From SAR92 clade bacterium (GTDB lineage Bacteria > Pseudomonadota > Gammaproteobacteria > Pseudomonadales > Porticoccaceae), in NCBI GenBank assembly GCA_018607525.1, contig JABBBH010000063.1, forward strand, positions 1 through 53,450: a stretch of 53,450 nucleotides of DNA, read 5' to 3'. The position numbers and the translations under genes are program-made. The stretch's first letter is position 1; the number at the start of each line of letters is the position of its first letter. The notes under the pieces were generated by a model that worked only from the letters and a program-made list of their open reading frames with translations, was not told the DNA's origin and made no database searches. Positions 20,287 to 28,637 of this stretch are shown here, one piece after another.

Positions 20287-20962
20287 GAGTTTGACTGTCA
20301 TCCTTAGGTTCAACCTGAACGGTTTCAGGCTTTATTTCAATTGATTCTGGCATACCTACTACCAACGTTTCTTCGCCATCATCATTTGATGCAACACCCT
20401 GTGCAAGCGTTAACTCAAGGGCTGGGTCAAGCTCAGTAAGATCCTTAATTTCACCCAAAGCTGGAAGATCATCAAGGCTTTTTAAATTAAAGTAATCTAG
20501 AAACTGCTTAGTGGTAGCAAACAATGCGGGCTTTCCAGGAACATCTCGGTAGCCAACCACACGAATCCACTCGCGCTCCTGTAGTGTTTTTATAATTTCA
20601 GAGCTTACAGCAACACCACGAACCACCTCGATATCGCCTCGCGTAAGGGGTTGTCTGTATGCAATCAAGGACAGTGTCTCTAGCATGGCGCGGGAATAGC
20701 GTTTAGGCTTTTCTTCCCATAGACGATTCACCCAGGTGGCAAGTTCTTGATGCACCTGAAATCTGTAACCACTGGCTGTTTGCTTAAGCTCAAAGCCTCG
20801 GCCTCGAGAGTCTGTATCTATCTCTTCAAGGGCTGCTTTAATCTGATCTCTAGGCGGTCGCTCATCATCAGTAAATAATCGCTCAATTTGAGTAATATCC
20901 AGAGATTTTCCGGCGGCCATTAATGCGCCTTCTACTATTTTTTTAATTAGATCTGAGTTCAT
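20279..20962 (-). CDS. scpB: Segregation and condensation protein B
   Basis: Kite-type winged-helix subunit of the Smc-ScpAB condensin that organises and segregates chromosomes. The protein is 227 aa. Family segments include SLIAYRQPLTRGDIE and VRGVAVSSEIIKTLQEREWI, plus an acidic C-terminal tail. It overlaps scpA by 4 nt (ATGA) and rluB by 8 nt. Its partner smc lies about 12 kb away at 33031-36528. Confidence 0.95.
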   Translation of the reverse strand: MNSDLIKKIVEGALMAAGKSLDITQIERLFTDDERPPRDQIKAALEEIDTDSRGRGFELKQTASGYRFQVHQELATWVNRLWEEKPKRYSRAMLETLSLIAYRQPLTRGDIEVVRGVAVSSEIIKTLQEREWIRVVGYRDVPGKPALFATTKQFLDYFNLKSLDDLPALGEIKDLTELDPALELTLAQGVASNDDGEETLVVGMPESIEIKPETVQVEPKDDSQTHE

Positions 20963-21828
20963 GATGTCTTTGCTTTTACATGTATAGGGCCAAAGGATTC
21001 ACTCTGTACAATTTCTACAAGTGACTCTTTTATTAATTCCATCACTGCCAAAAAGGTAACAACCACACCCAACCGCCCTTCTTCTAAAGTGAACAGAGCA
21101 ACAAAGGGCACAAATTGATTGTCGCGAAGATTTTCCATCACCTGAGACATTCGCTCACGTGTGGATAATTTCTCCATTTCAACTTGGTGACTTTCAAACA
21201 TTTCTGACCGCTTCAGCACATCGGCTAACGCAGTCACTAATTCTTTGATATCTACATCGGGATGAGGCCGCTGCTGATCACGGTCGGGTGCCTCAGAGGT
21301 GGCTTGATGAATATCTCGCCCCATCCGTGGCAGTTCATCGACATCCTCAGCCGCCTGCTTAAACCGCTCATATTCTTGAAGGCGCTTAATCAACTCTGCA
21401 CGAGGATCCTCTTCATCCTCTTCTTCAGCCTGCTGTCTTGGCAATAGCATTCGGGACTTAATCTCAGCCAACATAGCCGCCATCACTAGATATTCTGCAG
21501 CTAATTCAAGCTGAATTGAAGTCATCAACTCAATATAACCCAAATACTGACGGGTTATTTCGGCAACATCAATATCCAAGATATCGAGATTTTGTCGCCT
21601 AATAAGATAAAGTAACAGATCGAGGGGACCTTCAAAGGCCTCGAGAATAACCTCAAGGGCATCAGGGGGTATATAAAGGTCTTTGGGGAGGATAGTTAAT
21701 TCTTTACCCTGAATAACCGCAAAAGGCATTTCTTCTTGCAGGGGGGCGTTAACTGCGCTCACAGCCAAATTTATAGCCTGATTAGACTCTGTTGTTTTGG
21801 TTTTAATTGAGCTGTCTTGGTCAGACAC
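20959..21828 (-). CDS. scpA: Segregation and condensation protein A (kleisin)
   Basis: Kleisin subunit bridging the Smc head domains in the bacterial condensin. The 289-aa protein carries the N-terminal signature FEGPLDLLLYLIRRQNLDILDI and then AAEYLVMAAMLAEIKSRMLLP. A C-terminal winged-helix region ends it. It starts with GTG at 21828, preceded by a strong AAGGGG 6 nt upstream. An N-terminal extension of about 65 residues before the kleisin motif has no recognisable domain. It is coupled to scpB by an ATGA overlap. Confidence 0.95.
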   Translation of the reverse strand: MSDQDSSIKTKTTESNQAINLAVSAVNAPLQEEMPFAVIQGKELTILPKDLYIPPDALEVILEAFEGPLDLLLYLIRRQNLDILDIDVAEITRQYLGYIELMTSIQLELAAEYLVMAAMLAEIKSRMLLPRQQAEEEDEEDPRAELIKRLQEYERFKQAAEDVDELPRMGRDIHQATSEAPDRDQQRPHPDVDIKELVTALADVLKRSEMFESHQVEMEKLSTRERMSQVMENLRDNQFVPFVALFTLEEGRLGVVVTFLAVMELIKESLVEIVQSESFGPIHVKAKTS

Positions 21829-21893
21829 TGGTTGCCCCTTAGTAAGCGATGCAGTGATTATACTCAGATTAAGTTATCTGAACATCCTCAAAA

Positions 21894-22511
21894 TCAAAAC
21901 GCTGAAAAATCTCCTGCACCCTGACGTAATATTTTAGGCATATCATCGGTCATATCAACCACAGTTGTAGGCTCAAGGCCGCAGTAGCCCCCATCGATCA
22001 CCATATCTACATGGGAGCCTAACAGCTGATTAATTTCATAGGCATCAGTCATTGGGTACTCATCTTCAGGCATCATGAGTGTAACGCTCATCATTGGCTC
22101 ATGCAGGCTATCCAGCATAGACATCACAATATTACTTTGCGGCACTCTAATGCCAATGGTTTTTCGCTTGGGATGCATGAGTCGTCGCGGCACTTCTGAT
22201 GAGGCCTTAAGAATAAAGGTAAAGGCGCCTGGCGTTGTCGCTTTAAGGGCTCTATAAACCACATTATCTACGCGAGCATAATTTGCCAAATCAGATAAAT
22301 CCTTACACATCAGTGTGAAATTATGATGCTTATCTAGTTTGCGAATAGTTCGAATTCGGTCCATTGCTTGCTTATCGCCAATATGACAACCCAATGCATA
22401 AACCGAATCGGTTGGATAGGCGACAATACCCCCACGATGCAAGCAGTCAACCACTTTACTGATAAGACGCTGCTGAGGGTTTTCGGGATGAATGGAAAGG
22501 ATCTCGCCCAT
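21894..22511 (-). CDS. yciO: YciO family protein (Sua5/YciO/YrdC fold)
   Basis: A 205-aa member of the YrdC-like family related to the threonylcarbamoyl-AMP synthase TsaC. It matches the YciO branch (HPENPQQRLI, YPTDSVYALGC, NFTLMCKDLS, KRKTIGIRVP). YciO proteins bind nucleotide and RNA-like ligands, but their role is unsettled and they should not be assumed to replace TsaC. It lies upstream of scpAB-rluB on the same strand with a 65-nt gap. In enterics yciO and rluB are also neighbours. Confidence 0.92.
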   Translation of the reverse strand: MGEILSIHPENPQQRLISKVVDCLHRGGIVAYPTDSVYALGCHIGDKQAMDRIRTIRKLDKHHNFTLMCKDLSDLANYARVDNVVYRALKATTPGAFTFILKASSEVPRRLMHPKRKTIGIRVPQSNIVMSMLDSLHEPMMSVTLMMPEDEYPMTDAYEINQLLGSHVDMVIDGGYCGLEPTTVVDMTDDMPKILRQGAGDFSAF

Positions 22512-22611
22512 GTTAATCTTCTAATATTGCTGTTTTAATGATTATCTCACAGCCAACCCAATAAAACTGTGTTTTATCTACTTATAAAGTCAGCTGAGAA
22601 AAAGGCTGATT

Positions 22612-24231
22612 TTAACCACTACTAGCTTCAAAAATTTCTTTCACTTTAAAACTAGCCCTGTAAGGAGTCCATTTTAACAACATGGCCCTTAATTCAAGTA
22701 ACCCAATAGGCTTATCAATATGATCACTCATACCAGAGTTTATACATTGGACCTTTTGCTTTTCACTCGCATTGGATGACATGCCTACAATAGGTAACTT
22801 AGCGGCATAATCTTCCTCAAAATTTCTTATTTGACGTGCAACTTCATAACCACTAACACAGGGAACATTACAGTCTATTAGCACCAGGTCGAAACACCCA
22901 TAAACCACTTTTTCAATGGCAGTTTTTCCATTCGAAGTAATCTCATAATCACAGCCCAACCGGTGCAACATTGCCTCAATAACATGCTGATTTATACGAC
23001 TATCATCAACAATTAATACCTTGGCCGTCTTATCATTAAGAACCGGTACCGCATCATTAATTGGCATCTTTGCTGTATAGCATCGGTTAACCAGCATGGC
23101 TGTTAAATTGGCGGTAAGAATTGGCTTGCTGATACGTGCAACATGAAAGCTATTGGTGTGATAGGAGGCAAAATAGGGATTTGATAAAATTAAAGCAAAG
23201 ATATCTGAAAAATTTAAACAATCCTCTACAAGTCCGAAAAAGTCAGATAAAGCCATATCCTCTATGTCTTCATCCACAATAATAGTTTGAAAGGTTTTAG
23301 CATCGGGCTTAGCCAGTCTAGTTATTGCGGCATGGGCAGATGAAACAATAATGACCTCACCACCCAGTGCATTAACCGAATTGACCACATGATCTTTTAT
23401 TAGCTCCGAGGCGGTGACTAATAATAATTTTTGATTCTCTAATCTAAGCTTTTTGGACTCAGCATGATTAAATTCAACACTGACTTCTTTATCTACTGCT
23501 TTCGTAACCATTGGCAGCCTTATGGATACCTGAGTTCCCTGCCCAAAACGACTTTCAAGACTCAGCCTGCCATTCATTATTTCAGCTAAACTTTTAGCGA
23601 TAGTAAGCCCTAGACCAAGACCTTTGTAAACGCTATCTGAGGAACAATCACCCTTAAAAAAAGGCTCAAATATCTGAGATTGCTTCGACTTTGGTATACC
23701 TATTCCCCTGTCATTAATCTTGAAGCAAATTGATTTTGGTATTTTGTTGATTGCTTCCTGCTCGCCTGCATTATCTATATAGAGTGACACATCACCAAAG
23801 TGTGAAAATTTAATCGCATTATCTAAAAGCTGAAACAATATCTGATGCAACTTGGCAGGGTCCGTAATTATTCGAGCTGGGAAGTTATTAGGAATCACAT
23901 AACCCAGATTAAGAGATTTTTTAAGGGCCTTTTCTGCAAGCTGATCGATTATTTCATCTAAAATCTCAACCAGATAGCAGTCCTGCTCCATGGGCCTGTG
24001 TTGATTATTTTTAATTTCAAAAAATGTTATTACTGATTGGACTGAATTCATCAGCGATTGACCAGAGGAATAGGCAATTTTGAAGTACTCCTTCTGCTTG
24101 CCTGTCATGGCTGTTGTTAGCAATAAATCCATTGTGCCTAGCATGGAACTCAGTGGTGGTTTAAGTTCCTTGGCCAATATCAAAGAATGTTTGTTATCAG
24201 TAGTGTTTTTGTGATTTGTAACCTCTGACAT
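22612..24231 (-). CDS. Hybrid histidine-kinase-like protein without sensor domain and without the H-box histidine
   Basis: Soluble 539-aa protein; the track's 24240 start leaves only 1 nt after GAGG, so I prefer the ATG at 24231. It begins directly with a HisKA-like segment, LAKELKPPLSSMLG, in which the usual SHE[IL]RTPL reads AKELKPPL: Lys replaces the phospho-accepting His. The HATPase_c domain (about residues 120-245) keeps the N-box (LLDNAIKF), G1 (DRGIGIP) and G2 (GLGLGLTIAKSL). A degenerate receiver follows (about 265-380) without the paired acidic residues. An intact receiver ends the protein (about 405-520) with VDDSR, LIDCNVP (Asp acceptor) and KP. It has no membrane helices and is monocistronic. 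It probably cannot autophosphorylate in cis, and its partner is unknown. Confidence 0.85.
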   Translation of the reverse strand: MSEVTNHKNTTDNKHSLILAKELKPPLSSMLGTMDLLLTTAMTGKQKEYFKIAYSSGQSLMNSVQSVITFFEIKNNQHRPMEQDCYLVEILDEIIDQLAEKALKKSLNLGYVIPNNFPARIITDPAKLHQILFQLLDNAIKFSHFGDVSLYIDNAGEQEAINKIPKSICFKINDRGIGIPKSKQSQIFEPFFKGDCSSDSVYKGLGLGLTIAKSLAEIMNGRLSLESRFGQGTQVSIRLPMVTKAVDKEVSVEFNHAESKKLRLENQKLLLVTASELIKDHVVNSVNALGGEVIIVSSAHAAITRLAKPDAKTFQTIIVDEDIEDMALSDFFGLVEDCLNFSDIFALILSNPYFASYHTNSFHVARISKPILTANLTAMLVNRCYTAKMPINDAVPVLNDKTAKVLIVDDSRINQHVIEAMLHRLGCDYEITSNGKTAIEKVVYGCFDLVLIDCNVPCVSGYEVARQIRNFEEDYAAKLPIVGMSSNASEKQKVQCINSGMSDHIDKPIGLLELRAMLLKWTPYRASFKVKEIFEASSG

Positions 24232-24240
24232 ATTTGTCAT

Positions 24241-24562
24241 GCCTCTATTATTTTTCTGCTCTTAATGAAACATTCTTACCGCTACTTTATTTAAGCGACT
24301 GAATTGCTTGCGGGATTAGATATCTCTTAACAAATGATCTAGATACATAACCCCTTTAGAATAAGGAGTAGACAAAAACAAAGAGCATTTCAATTTCATA
24401 AAGAATAGATTTTCGGTTTTTGCGACACAATTCACACTTTTAGTTAGATCCTTGGACATTAATTTAATCAGGTTAGCCAATTTGGTCTTTCTATGGGTAC
24501 AATGTCTACCAATCGAACGGATCCATTTAATCGCTAAATTTCTGGGTAGTAATCTTTAAATC
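24241..24562. other. Intergenic region between divergent genes (about 320 nt)
   Basis: AT-rich gap between the kinase-like gene (-) and the VC0807-like gene (+). I find no ORF, RNA gene, strong hairpin or repeat. TACAAT at 24498 could be a -10 for the plus-strand gene, but no -35 at proper spacing is visible. Both promoters presumably lie here. Confidence 0.5.
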
Positions 24563-25294
24563 ATGACTAATCAGCAGCCACAAAAAAAACCTGAATCTGA
24601 GCTCAAAGCAAAAGACAAACCCGAGAGTCTTTTACTTAATTTGATGTGCAATATTATTTTACCGACGTTGATACTAACCAAGCTCAGTGGCGATGATTAT
24701 TTAGGTATCAAATTGGCGATTGTTGTGGCCTTAGCCTTTCCTCTTAGCTATGGTTTTTATGACTTTTTTGCCCGAGGTAAATTAAACTTTTTTTCTGCCC
24801 TAGGACTGGTCAGCGTAGGTCTTACTGGTGGCATTAGCCTACTTGAAATGGACGCTATTTATATTGCGATTAAAGAAGCCTCAATACCGGGCATTCTTGG
24901 GGTCGCAACATTACTTTCTTTAAAAACCTCACAGCCGCTAATTCACACACTGCTGCTGAACGAGTCAGTTTTTGATGTTAAAAGAATAAATCAGGCACTC
25001 ACCGACAACCAAAGTCATAGTCAATTTAATCAGTTGCTAATCAATGCCTCTTGGATATTAGCCGGCTCATTCTTTCTTTCATCCATACTAAATTATTTAT
25101 TAGCCGTTATTATCCTAACCGCCGACCCTGGAACTGTGAGCTTTAATGAACAACTCGGAAAAATGACAGCCCTGAGTTTTCCGGTTATTGCTCTGCCCGC
25201 CATGGCAGTCATGATGGGTAATCTTTTTTACTTATTTCGCGGTATTAAGCGACTAACTGGTCTAGATTTAGAATTTATAGTTAAACAAAAATAA
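24563..25294 (+). CDS. VC0807-like multi-spanning membrane protein
   Basis: A 243-aa inner-membrane protein with a charged, Lys/Glu-rich N-terminal ~20 residues and about six hydrophobic segments. Examples are NIILPTLILTKL, LAIVVALAFPLSYG, ALGLVSVGLTGG and the C-terminal FPVIALPAMAVMMGNLFYLF. The wording ILPTLIL...KLSGDDYLG...FPLSYGFYDFFARGKLNFFSALG resembles the VC0807 family, which is distantly related to the septation protein IspZ/YciB. No function is established. It starts the plus-strand run and is followed by yciI after 31 nt. YciB and yciI neighbour each other in other gammaproteobacteria, which supports the relationship. Confidence 0.7.
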   Translation: MTNQQPQKKPESELKAKDKPESLLLNLMCNIILPTLILTKLSGDDYLGIKLAIVVALAFPLSYGFYDFFARGKLNFFSALGLVSVGLTGGISLLEMDAIYIAIKEASIPGILGVATLLSLKTSQPLIHTLLLNESVFDVKRINQALTDNQSHSQFNQLLINASWILAGSFFLSSILNYLLAVIILTADPGTVSFNEQLGKMTALSFPVIALPAMAVMMGNLFYLFRGIKRLTGLDLEFIVKQK

Positions 25295-25325
25295 TTTTTA
25301 TCCTTAAGAAAAGGGAATGCTTGAT

Positions 25326-25625
25326 ATGTGGTATGCAATTGTTAGTGAAGATGTTGAAAATAGTCTTGAGAAGCGAAAAGCGGCTAGACCCGCGCACCTT
25401 GAACGGCTTTATGAATTAAGAGACCAGGGTAGGCTTTTTGTTGCCGGCCCTAATCCTGCAATTGATTCAGAGGATCCGGGGCCCGCTGGCTTTTCTGGCA
25501 GCCTAGTTATTGCTGAATTTGATAGTCTTGCGTCGGCCAAAAGCTGGGCTGACAAAGACCCCTATGTTGCGGCTGGCGTTTATGCCAATGTGGTTGTGAA
25601 ACCTTTCAAAAAGGTTCTTCCCTGA
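25326..25625 (+). CDS. yciI: YciI family protein
   Basis: Small cytosolic protein (99 aa) with a dimeric ferredoxin-like YCII fold. It matches E. coli YciI nearly throughout ([50 protein letters not shown]). The conserved His of the ARPAHL segment and the Asp of DPY are the residues suggested as catalytic in the family. The reaction is unknown. I start at 25326 (MWYAIV): AAGGG lies 10 nt before it, but only 1 nt before the track's 25317 ATG. Confidence 0.93.
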   Translation: MWYAIVSEDVENSLEKRKAARPAHLERLYELRDQGRLFVAGPNPAIDSEDPGPAGFSGSLVIAEFDSLASAKSWADKDPYVAAGVYANVVVKPFKKVLP

Positions 25626-25686
25626 GCTTAATTTGATTATTAATTAATACAAATTAGCGGTATGATCCCTAGCTACCCATGAAATA

Positions 25687-26409
25687 ATGAATGGTAAAAA
25701 ATTAATGTTTAATCCTAAATTAAATATCCTCGTAGGCCTATTATTAGCAGCTGCAGTCACCATTGCTGAGGAAACGGACGAGCCAATAACAGAACTGGCT
25801 ACGCCTGAAATTGGTTACATATCAGATCAGTTCTATGTCCCTCTTCGAAGCTCGCCCTGCCCTACCTGTAAGATCGTGCATAAAGGCTTAAGAAGCGGCA
25901 CCAAGCTATCTGTCTTGGGCGTAGAAGAAGAATGGACACTGGTAACCACGGAAAGCGGTTACCGAGGCTGGGTAAGAAGCCAACATCTTGCTGATCAGCC
26001 AGTGGCCCGTGAAAGACTCGAAGAAAGCCTGTTCACAATAAATAGTTTACGATCCACCAATGCTCAGCTTGAACTAGATATGCAAAATTCTTTTGAGTTA
26101 GTCGAGAGTCTTCGCGTAAGCATCAACGAGCTCAAATCAAGTCGTAGTAGTCTATCGAAGGAATTAGCTAATATTAAGTCAATTTCCTCAAAGGGTATTG
26201 TTCTGGATGAGCAAAATCAGTTGCTGGTTAAACACAACCATATGTTGCAGGAAGAACGCGATGTTCTGCGAGCCAATGTCGATGACCTACAAAAAAACCA
26301 AAACAATGATTCCATGCTTTACGGTGGTTTTTTAGTTCTCATAGGGGCAATTTTGGCTGCTATTATCCCTCGCTTGCGGGGCAGAAAACGTTTGTCAGGC
26401 TGGCACTAA
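25687..26409 (+). CDS. Exported SH3-domain, coiled-coil membrane protein (TIGR04211-like)
   Basis: A 240-aa protein with an N-terminal signal or anchor (LNILVGLLLAAAVTIAEE). A bacterial SH3 domain spans about residues 35-100 (YISDQFYVPLRSSPCPTCKIVHKGLRSGT...RGWVRSQHL). A coiled coil follows (about 110-205), then a C-terminal transmembrane helix (MLYGGFLVLIGAILAAIIP) with a basic tail. This architecture matches the TIGR04211 family, related to YgiM, presumed periplasmic. Its role is unknown, and cell-wall binding by the SH3 domain is plausible. An alternative ATG lies at 25705. It has a CPTC pair in the SH3 domain. Confidence 0.85.
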   Translation: MNGKKLMFNPKLNILVGLLLAAAVTIAEETDEPITELATPEIGYISDQFYVPLRSSPCPTCKIVHKGLRSGTKLSVLGVEEEWTLVTTESGYRGWVRSQHLADQPVARERLEESLFTINSLRSTNAQLELDMQNSFELVESLRVSINELKSSRSSLSKELANIKSISSKGIVLDEQNQLLVKHNHMLQEERDVLRANVDDLQKNQNNDSMLYGGFLVLIGAILAAIIPRLRGRKRLSGWH

Positions 26410-26434
26410 ATAATAATAATTTTAGGATCTCATA

Positions 26435-27061
26435 ATGAAGTATTACATTAACTATTGTTTAGCGGCTTTTCTGTTAGTAGCTAGCACTCTGAGTGCCGAA
26501 GAAACAACAAAACCTCAGGTTCTTCTGGAAACCAATGTTGGCCAAATTGTACTTGAGCTCAACCCTCAGGCTGCACCTGTGACTGTTAAAAACTTTATCC
26601 AGTATGTGGATGAAAGATTTTATGATGGAATTATTTTTCATCGCGTTATTAAAAACTTTATGATTCAAACTGGGGGGCACCGGTTTGACCTAACCCCAAA
26701 AAACCCTAGCCACCCACCGATTGCTAATGAGTCTGATAATGGTTTAAAAAACCTTCGTGGAACTATTGCTATGGCTCGTACTCGCGTGCCTGATAGCGCC
26801 ACTAGCCAGTTTTTTATTAATCATAAAACCAATACATTTTTAGATCATCAAAAGAATCGTCCGGGTTATGCTGTATTTGGCAAGGTTGTTAAAGGCATGG
26901 ATATTGTCGACAAAATCGCAACTACTGAGATTAAAGCAAAGGGACGTTTGACTGATCTGCCAGTTAAGACTATCAGTATTATTAAGGCATCAGTGTTGAA
27001 GGTTAAACCAGTCATTAAAATCCAAAGCACATCTGAAAAACCTGCTGCCTCAGCAAAGTAA
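26435..27061 (+). CDS. Exported cyclophilin-type peptidyl-prolyl cis-trans isomerase
   Basis: Cyclophilin that catalyses proline isomerisation, here targeted to the periplasm by a signal peptide (residues 1 to about 21, ending TLSA-EE). The 208-aa protein contains FHRVIKNFMIQTGG, RGTIAMART and SQFFIN, the active-site segments of the family. It is PpiA-like in location. The C-terminus carries a Lys/Ser-rich extension of about 25 residues beyond the fold. It lies 25 nt after the SH3 gene and 12 nt before pdxJ. Confidence 0.93.
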   Translation: MKYYINYCLAAFLLVASTLSAEETTKPQVLLETNVGQIVLELNPQAAPVTVKNFIQYVDERFYDGIIFHRVIKNFMIQTGGHRFDLTPKNPSHPPIANESDNGLKNLRGTIAMARTRVPDSATSQFFINHKTNTFLDHQKNRPGYAVFGKVVKGMDIVDKIATTEIKAKGRLTDLPVKTISIIKASVLKVKPVIKIQSTSEKPAASAK

Positions 27062-27073
27062 TCTGGAAACCCC

Positions 27074-27820
27074 ATGACGGCACTTAGTATTAATTTAAAT
27101 AAAATTGCTCTTATTCGAAATTCTCGAGAGGGTAACTATCCCTCTGTAGTCGAGCATGCAAAGACCTGTATTGACTGTGGTGTTGACGGAATTACCGTAC
27201 ACCCAAGACCGGACCAGCGTCATATTAGGCCCGATGATGTTCGCCAACTAGCTGCCCTTACCGGCCCGCTCGATGAGGTTGAATTCAACATTGAAGGTAA
27301 TCCATTTGCCGATGCCCTGGGTAGCTACCCTGGCTTAATTTCACTGGTACAAGAAACTCAGCCCGATCAATGTACCCTAGTCCCAGATGCTGATAATCAA
27401 CTGACATCCGATCATGGTTTTGATTTAACCCAACAAGCCGATTTACTAGCACCCATCATTAAGCAAATTAAAGCCATGGGCGTAAGAGTTAGTTTATTTA
27501 TGGACCCTGATATAGAACAAATTAAATTAGCTTCTGAAGTAGGTGCGGACCGAATTGAACTCTACACTGGCCCCTATGCAGCAGCCTGGGGCTCCAATCA
27601 GCTTGAAACTCATTTTCAACAGCATCTTGCAGCCGCTAACCTAGCCACATCCCTGGGTATGGGTGTTAATGCAGGACATGACTTGAATTTGGATAACCTA
27701 ACAAAATTTGCCAGTATCCCTGACCTTCTTGAAGTATCCATTGGTCATGCGTTTACCGTTGACTCTTTAAATATGGGTATGGTTTCGGCGCTTAGAGCCT
27801 ATCAAGCCTGTCTTTCTTAG
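27074..27820 (+). CDS. pdxJ: Pyridoxine 5'-phosphate synthase, Xanthomonas-like subtype
   Basis: Condenses 3-amino-2-oxopropyl phosphate with 1-deoxyxylulose-5-phosphate to form pyridoxine phosphate, the last ring-closing step of the DXP-dependent vitamin B6 pathway. The TIM-barrel protein is 248 aa. The phosphate and substrate motifs differ from enteric PdxJ: GITVHPRPDQRHIR (not VHLREDRRHI), VEFNIEGNPF, TLVPDADNQLTSDHGFD and DRIELYTGPYA. These forms recall Xanthomonas and Bacteroidetes PdxJ. The gene lies outside the usual rnc-era-recO-pdxJ operon, so it may be a xenologue. It is followed 7 nt later by the methyltransferase. Confidence 0.95.
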   Translation: MTALSINLNKIALIRNSREGNYPSVVEHAKTCIDCGVDGITVHPRPDQRHIRPDDVRQLAALTGPLDEVEFNIEGNPFADALGSYPGLISLVQETQPDQCTLVPDADNQLTSDHGFDLTQQADLLAPIIKQIKAMGVRVSLFMDPDIEQIKLASEVGADRIELYTGPYAAAWGSNQLETHFQQHLAAANLATSLGMGVNAGHDLNLDNLTKFASIPDLLEVSIGHAFTVDSLNMGMVSALRAYQACLS

Positions 27821-27827
27821 ATTAAAA

Positions 27828-28637
27828 ATGACCCATAAAAACAAGCCATCTAATAAGCACCAAACTCAGGATACTGACCAGTATCTAGCGCGAAAGAATT
27901 TCTTTGATCATATGATTACCCTCTATGGCCGCAAGCCGGTTATTGAGGTTCTAAAAGACCCCAAGCTTGAGATTTATAAGCTTCATCTTGCTAAATCTAA
28001 TCGTGAAAGCTCAGTTATTAAAGAGCTTCGAGACTTGGCTGAACGGCGACAGATTGAAGTGGTACTGCATAGTCGCGAACAGCTGTCACGCATATCGAGA
28101 AATAGCAAACAGGATCAGGGTGTGGCCTGTGATATCTATTGCCCAGGCTTTCAACCCTATGCCAAATTTTTGGCTGACAATAACGCCAACAATAGTGATA
28201 AAACTTCACTTATTGCCCTAGATTCAGTGACCAACCCTCAGAACCTAGGGATGATTATTCGCAGTGTCACCGCAAGCCCTGCTACAGGCATTTTACTGCC
28301 CTCTAAGGGGAGTGCTGCCCTATCACCCTTGGTGATTAAAGCCAGTGCTGGCACTGCCTTTAAAGGCAATATTTTATCCTGCGATAATTTAGAAAAAGCC
28401 CTGATAGATTTTAAACAGCGCGGCTTTAAGATTTGCACCCTAAGCTCACATCAATCAACACCCATTGCCGAATTTGAAACAGAGCATCCCTGTATTTTTG
28501 TACTGGGCAATGAAACTCATGGGGTCCAACAAAGCATCATAGACATAAGCGACTACCGCATTGGCATTCCAATGGCCAACGGAGTTGAATCTCTAAATGT
28601 GGCCGTGACTGCAGCTCTAGTTGCGTTTAAGCTTTAA
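27828..28637 (+). CDS. SpoU/TrmH family RNA 2'-O-methyltransferase
   Basis: SPOUT-fold RNA ribose methyltransferase of 269 aa. An N-terminal L30e-like substrate-binding domain (ITLYGRKPVIEVLKD...LHSREQLSRISR) is followed by the catalytic domain. SpoU motif 1 is DSVTNPQNLGMIIRS, motif 2 is FVLGNETHGV, and motif 3 is IPMANGVESLNVAVTAAL. The domain order resembles RlmB, but the sequence is divergent and the gene is not next to rnr, so the target nucleotide cannot be assigned. Its stop overlaps the stop of the convergent MFS gene by 11 nt. Confidence 0.9.
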   Translation: MTHKNKPSNKHQTQDTDQYLARKNFFDHMITLYGRKPVIEVLKDPKLEIYKLHLAKSNRESSVIKELRDLAERRQIEVVLHSREQLSRISRNSKQDQGVACDIYCPGFQPYAKFLADNNANNSDKTSLIALDSVTNPQNLGMIIRSVTASPATGILLPSKGSAALSPLVIKASAGTAFKGNILSCDNLEKALIDFKQRGFKICTLSSHQSTPIAEFETEHPCIFVLGNETHGVQQSIIDISDYRIGIPMANGVESLNVAVTAALVAFKL

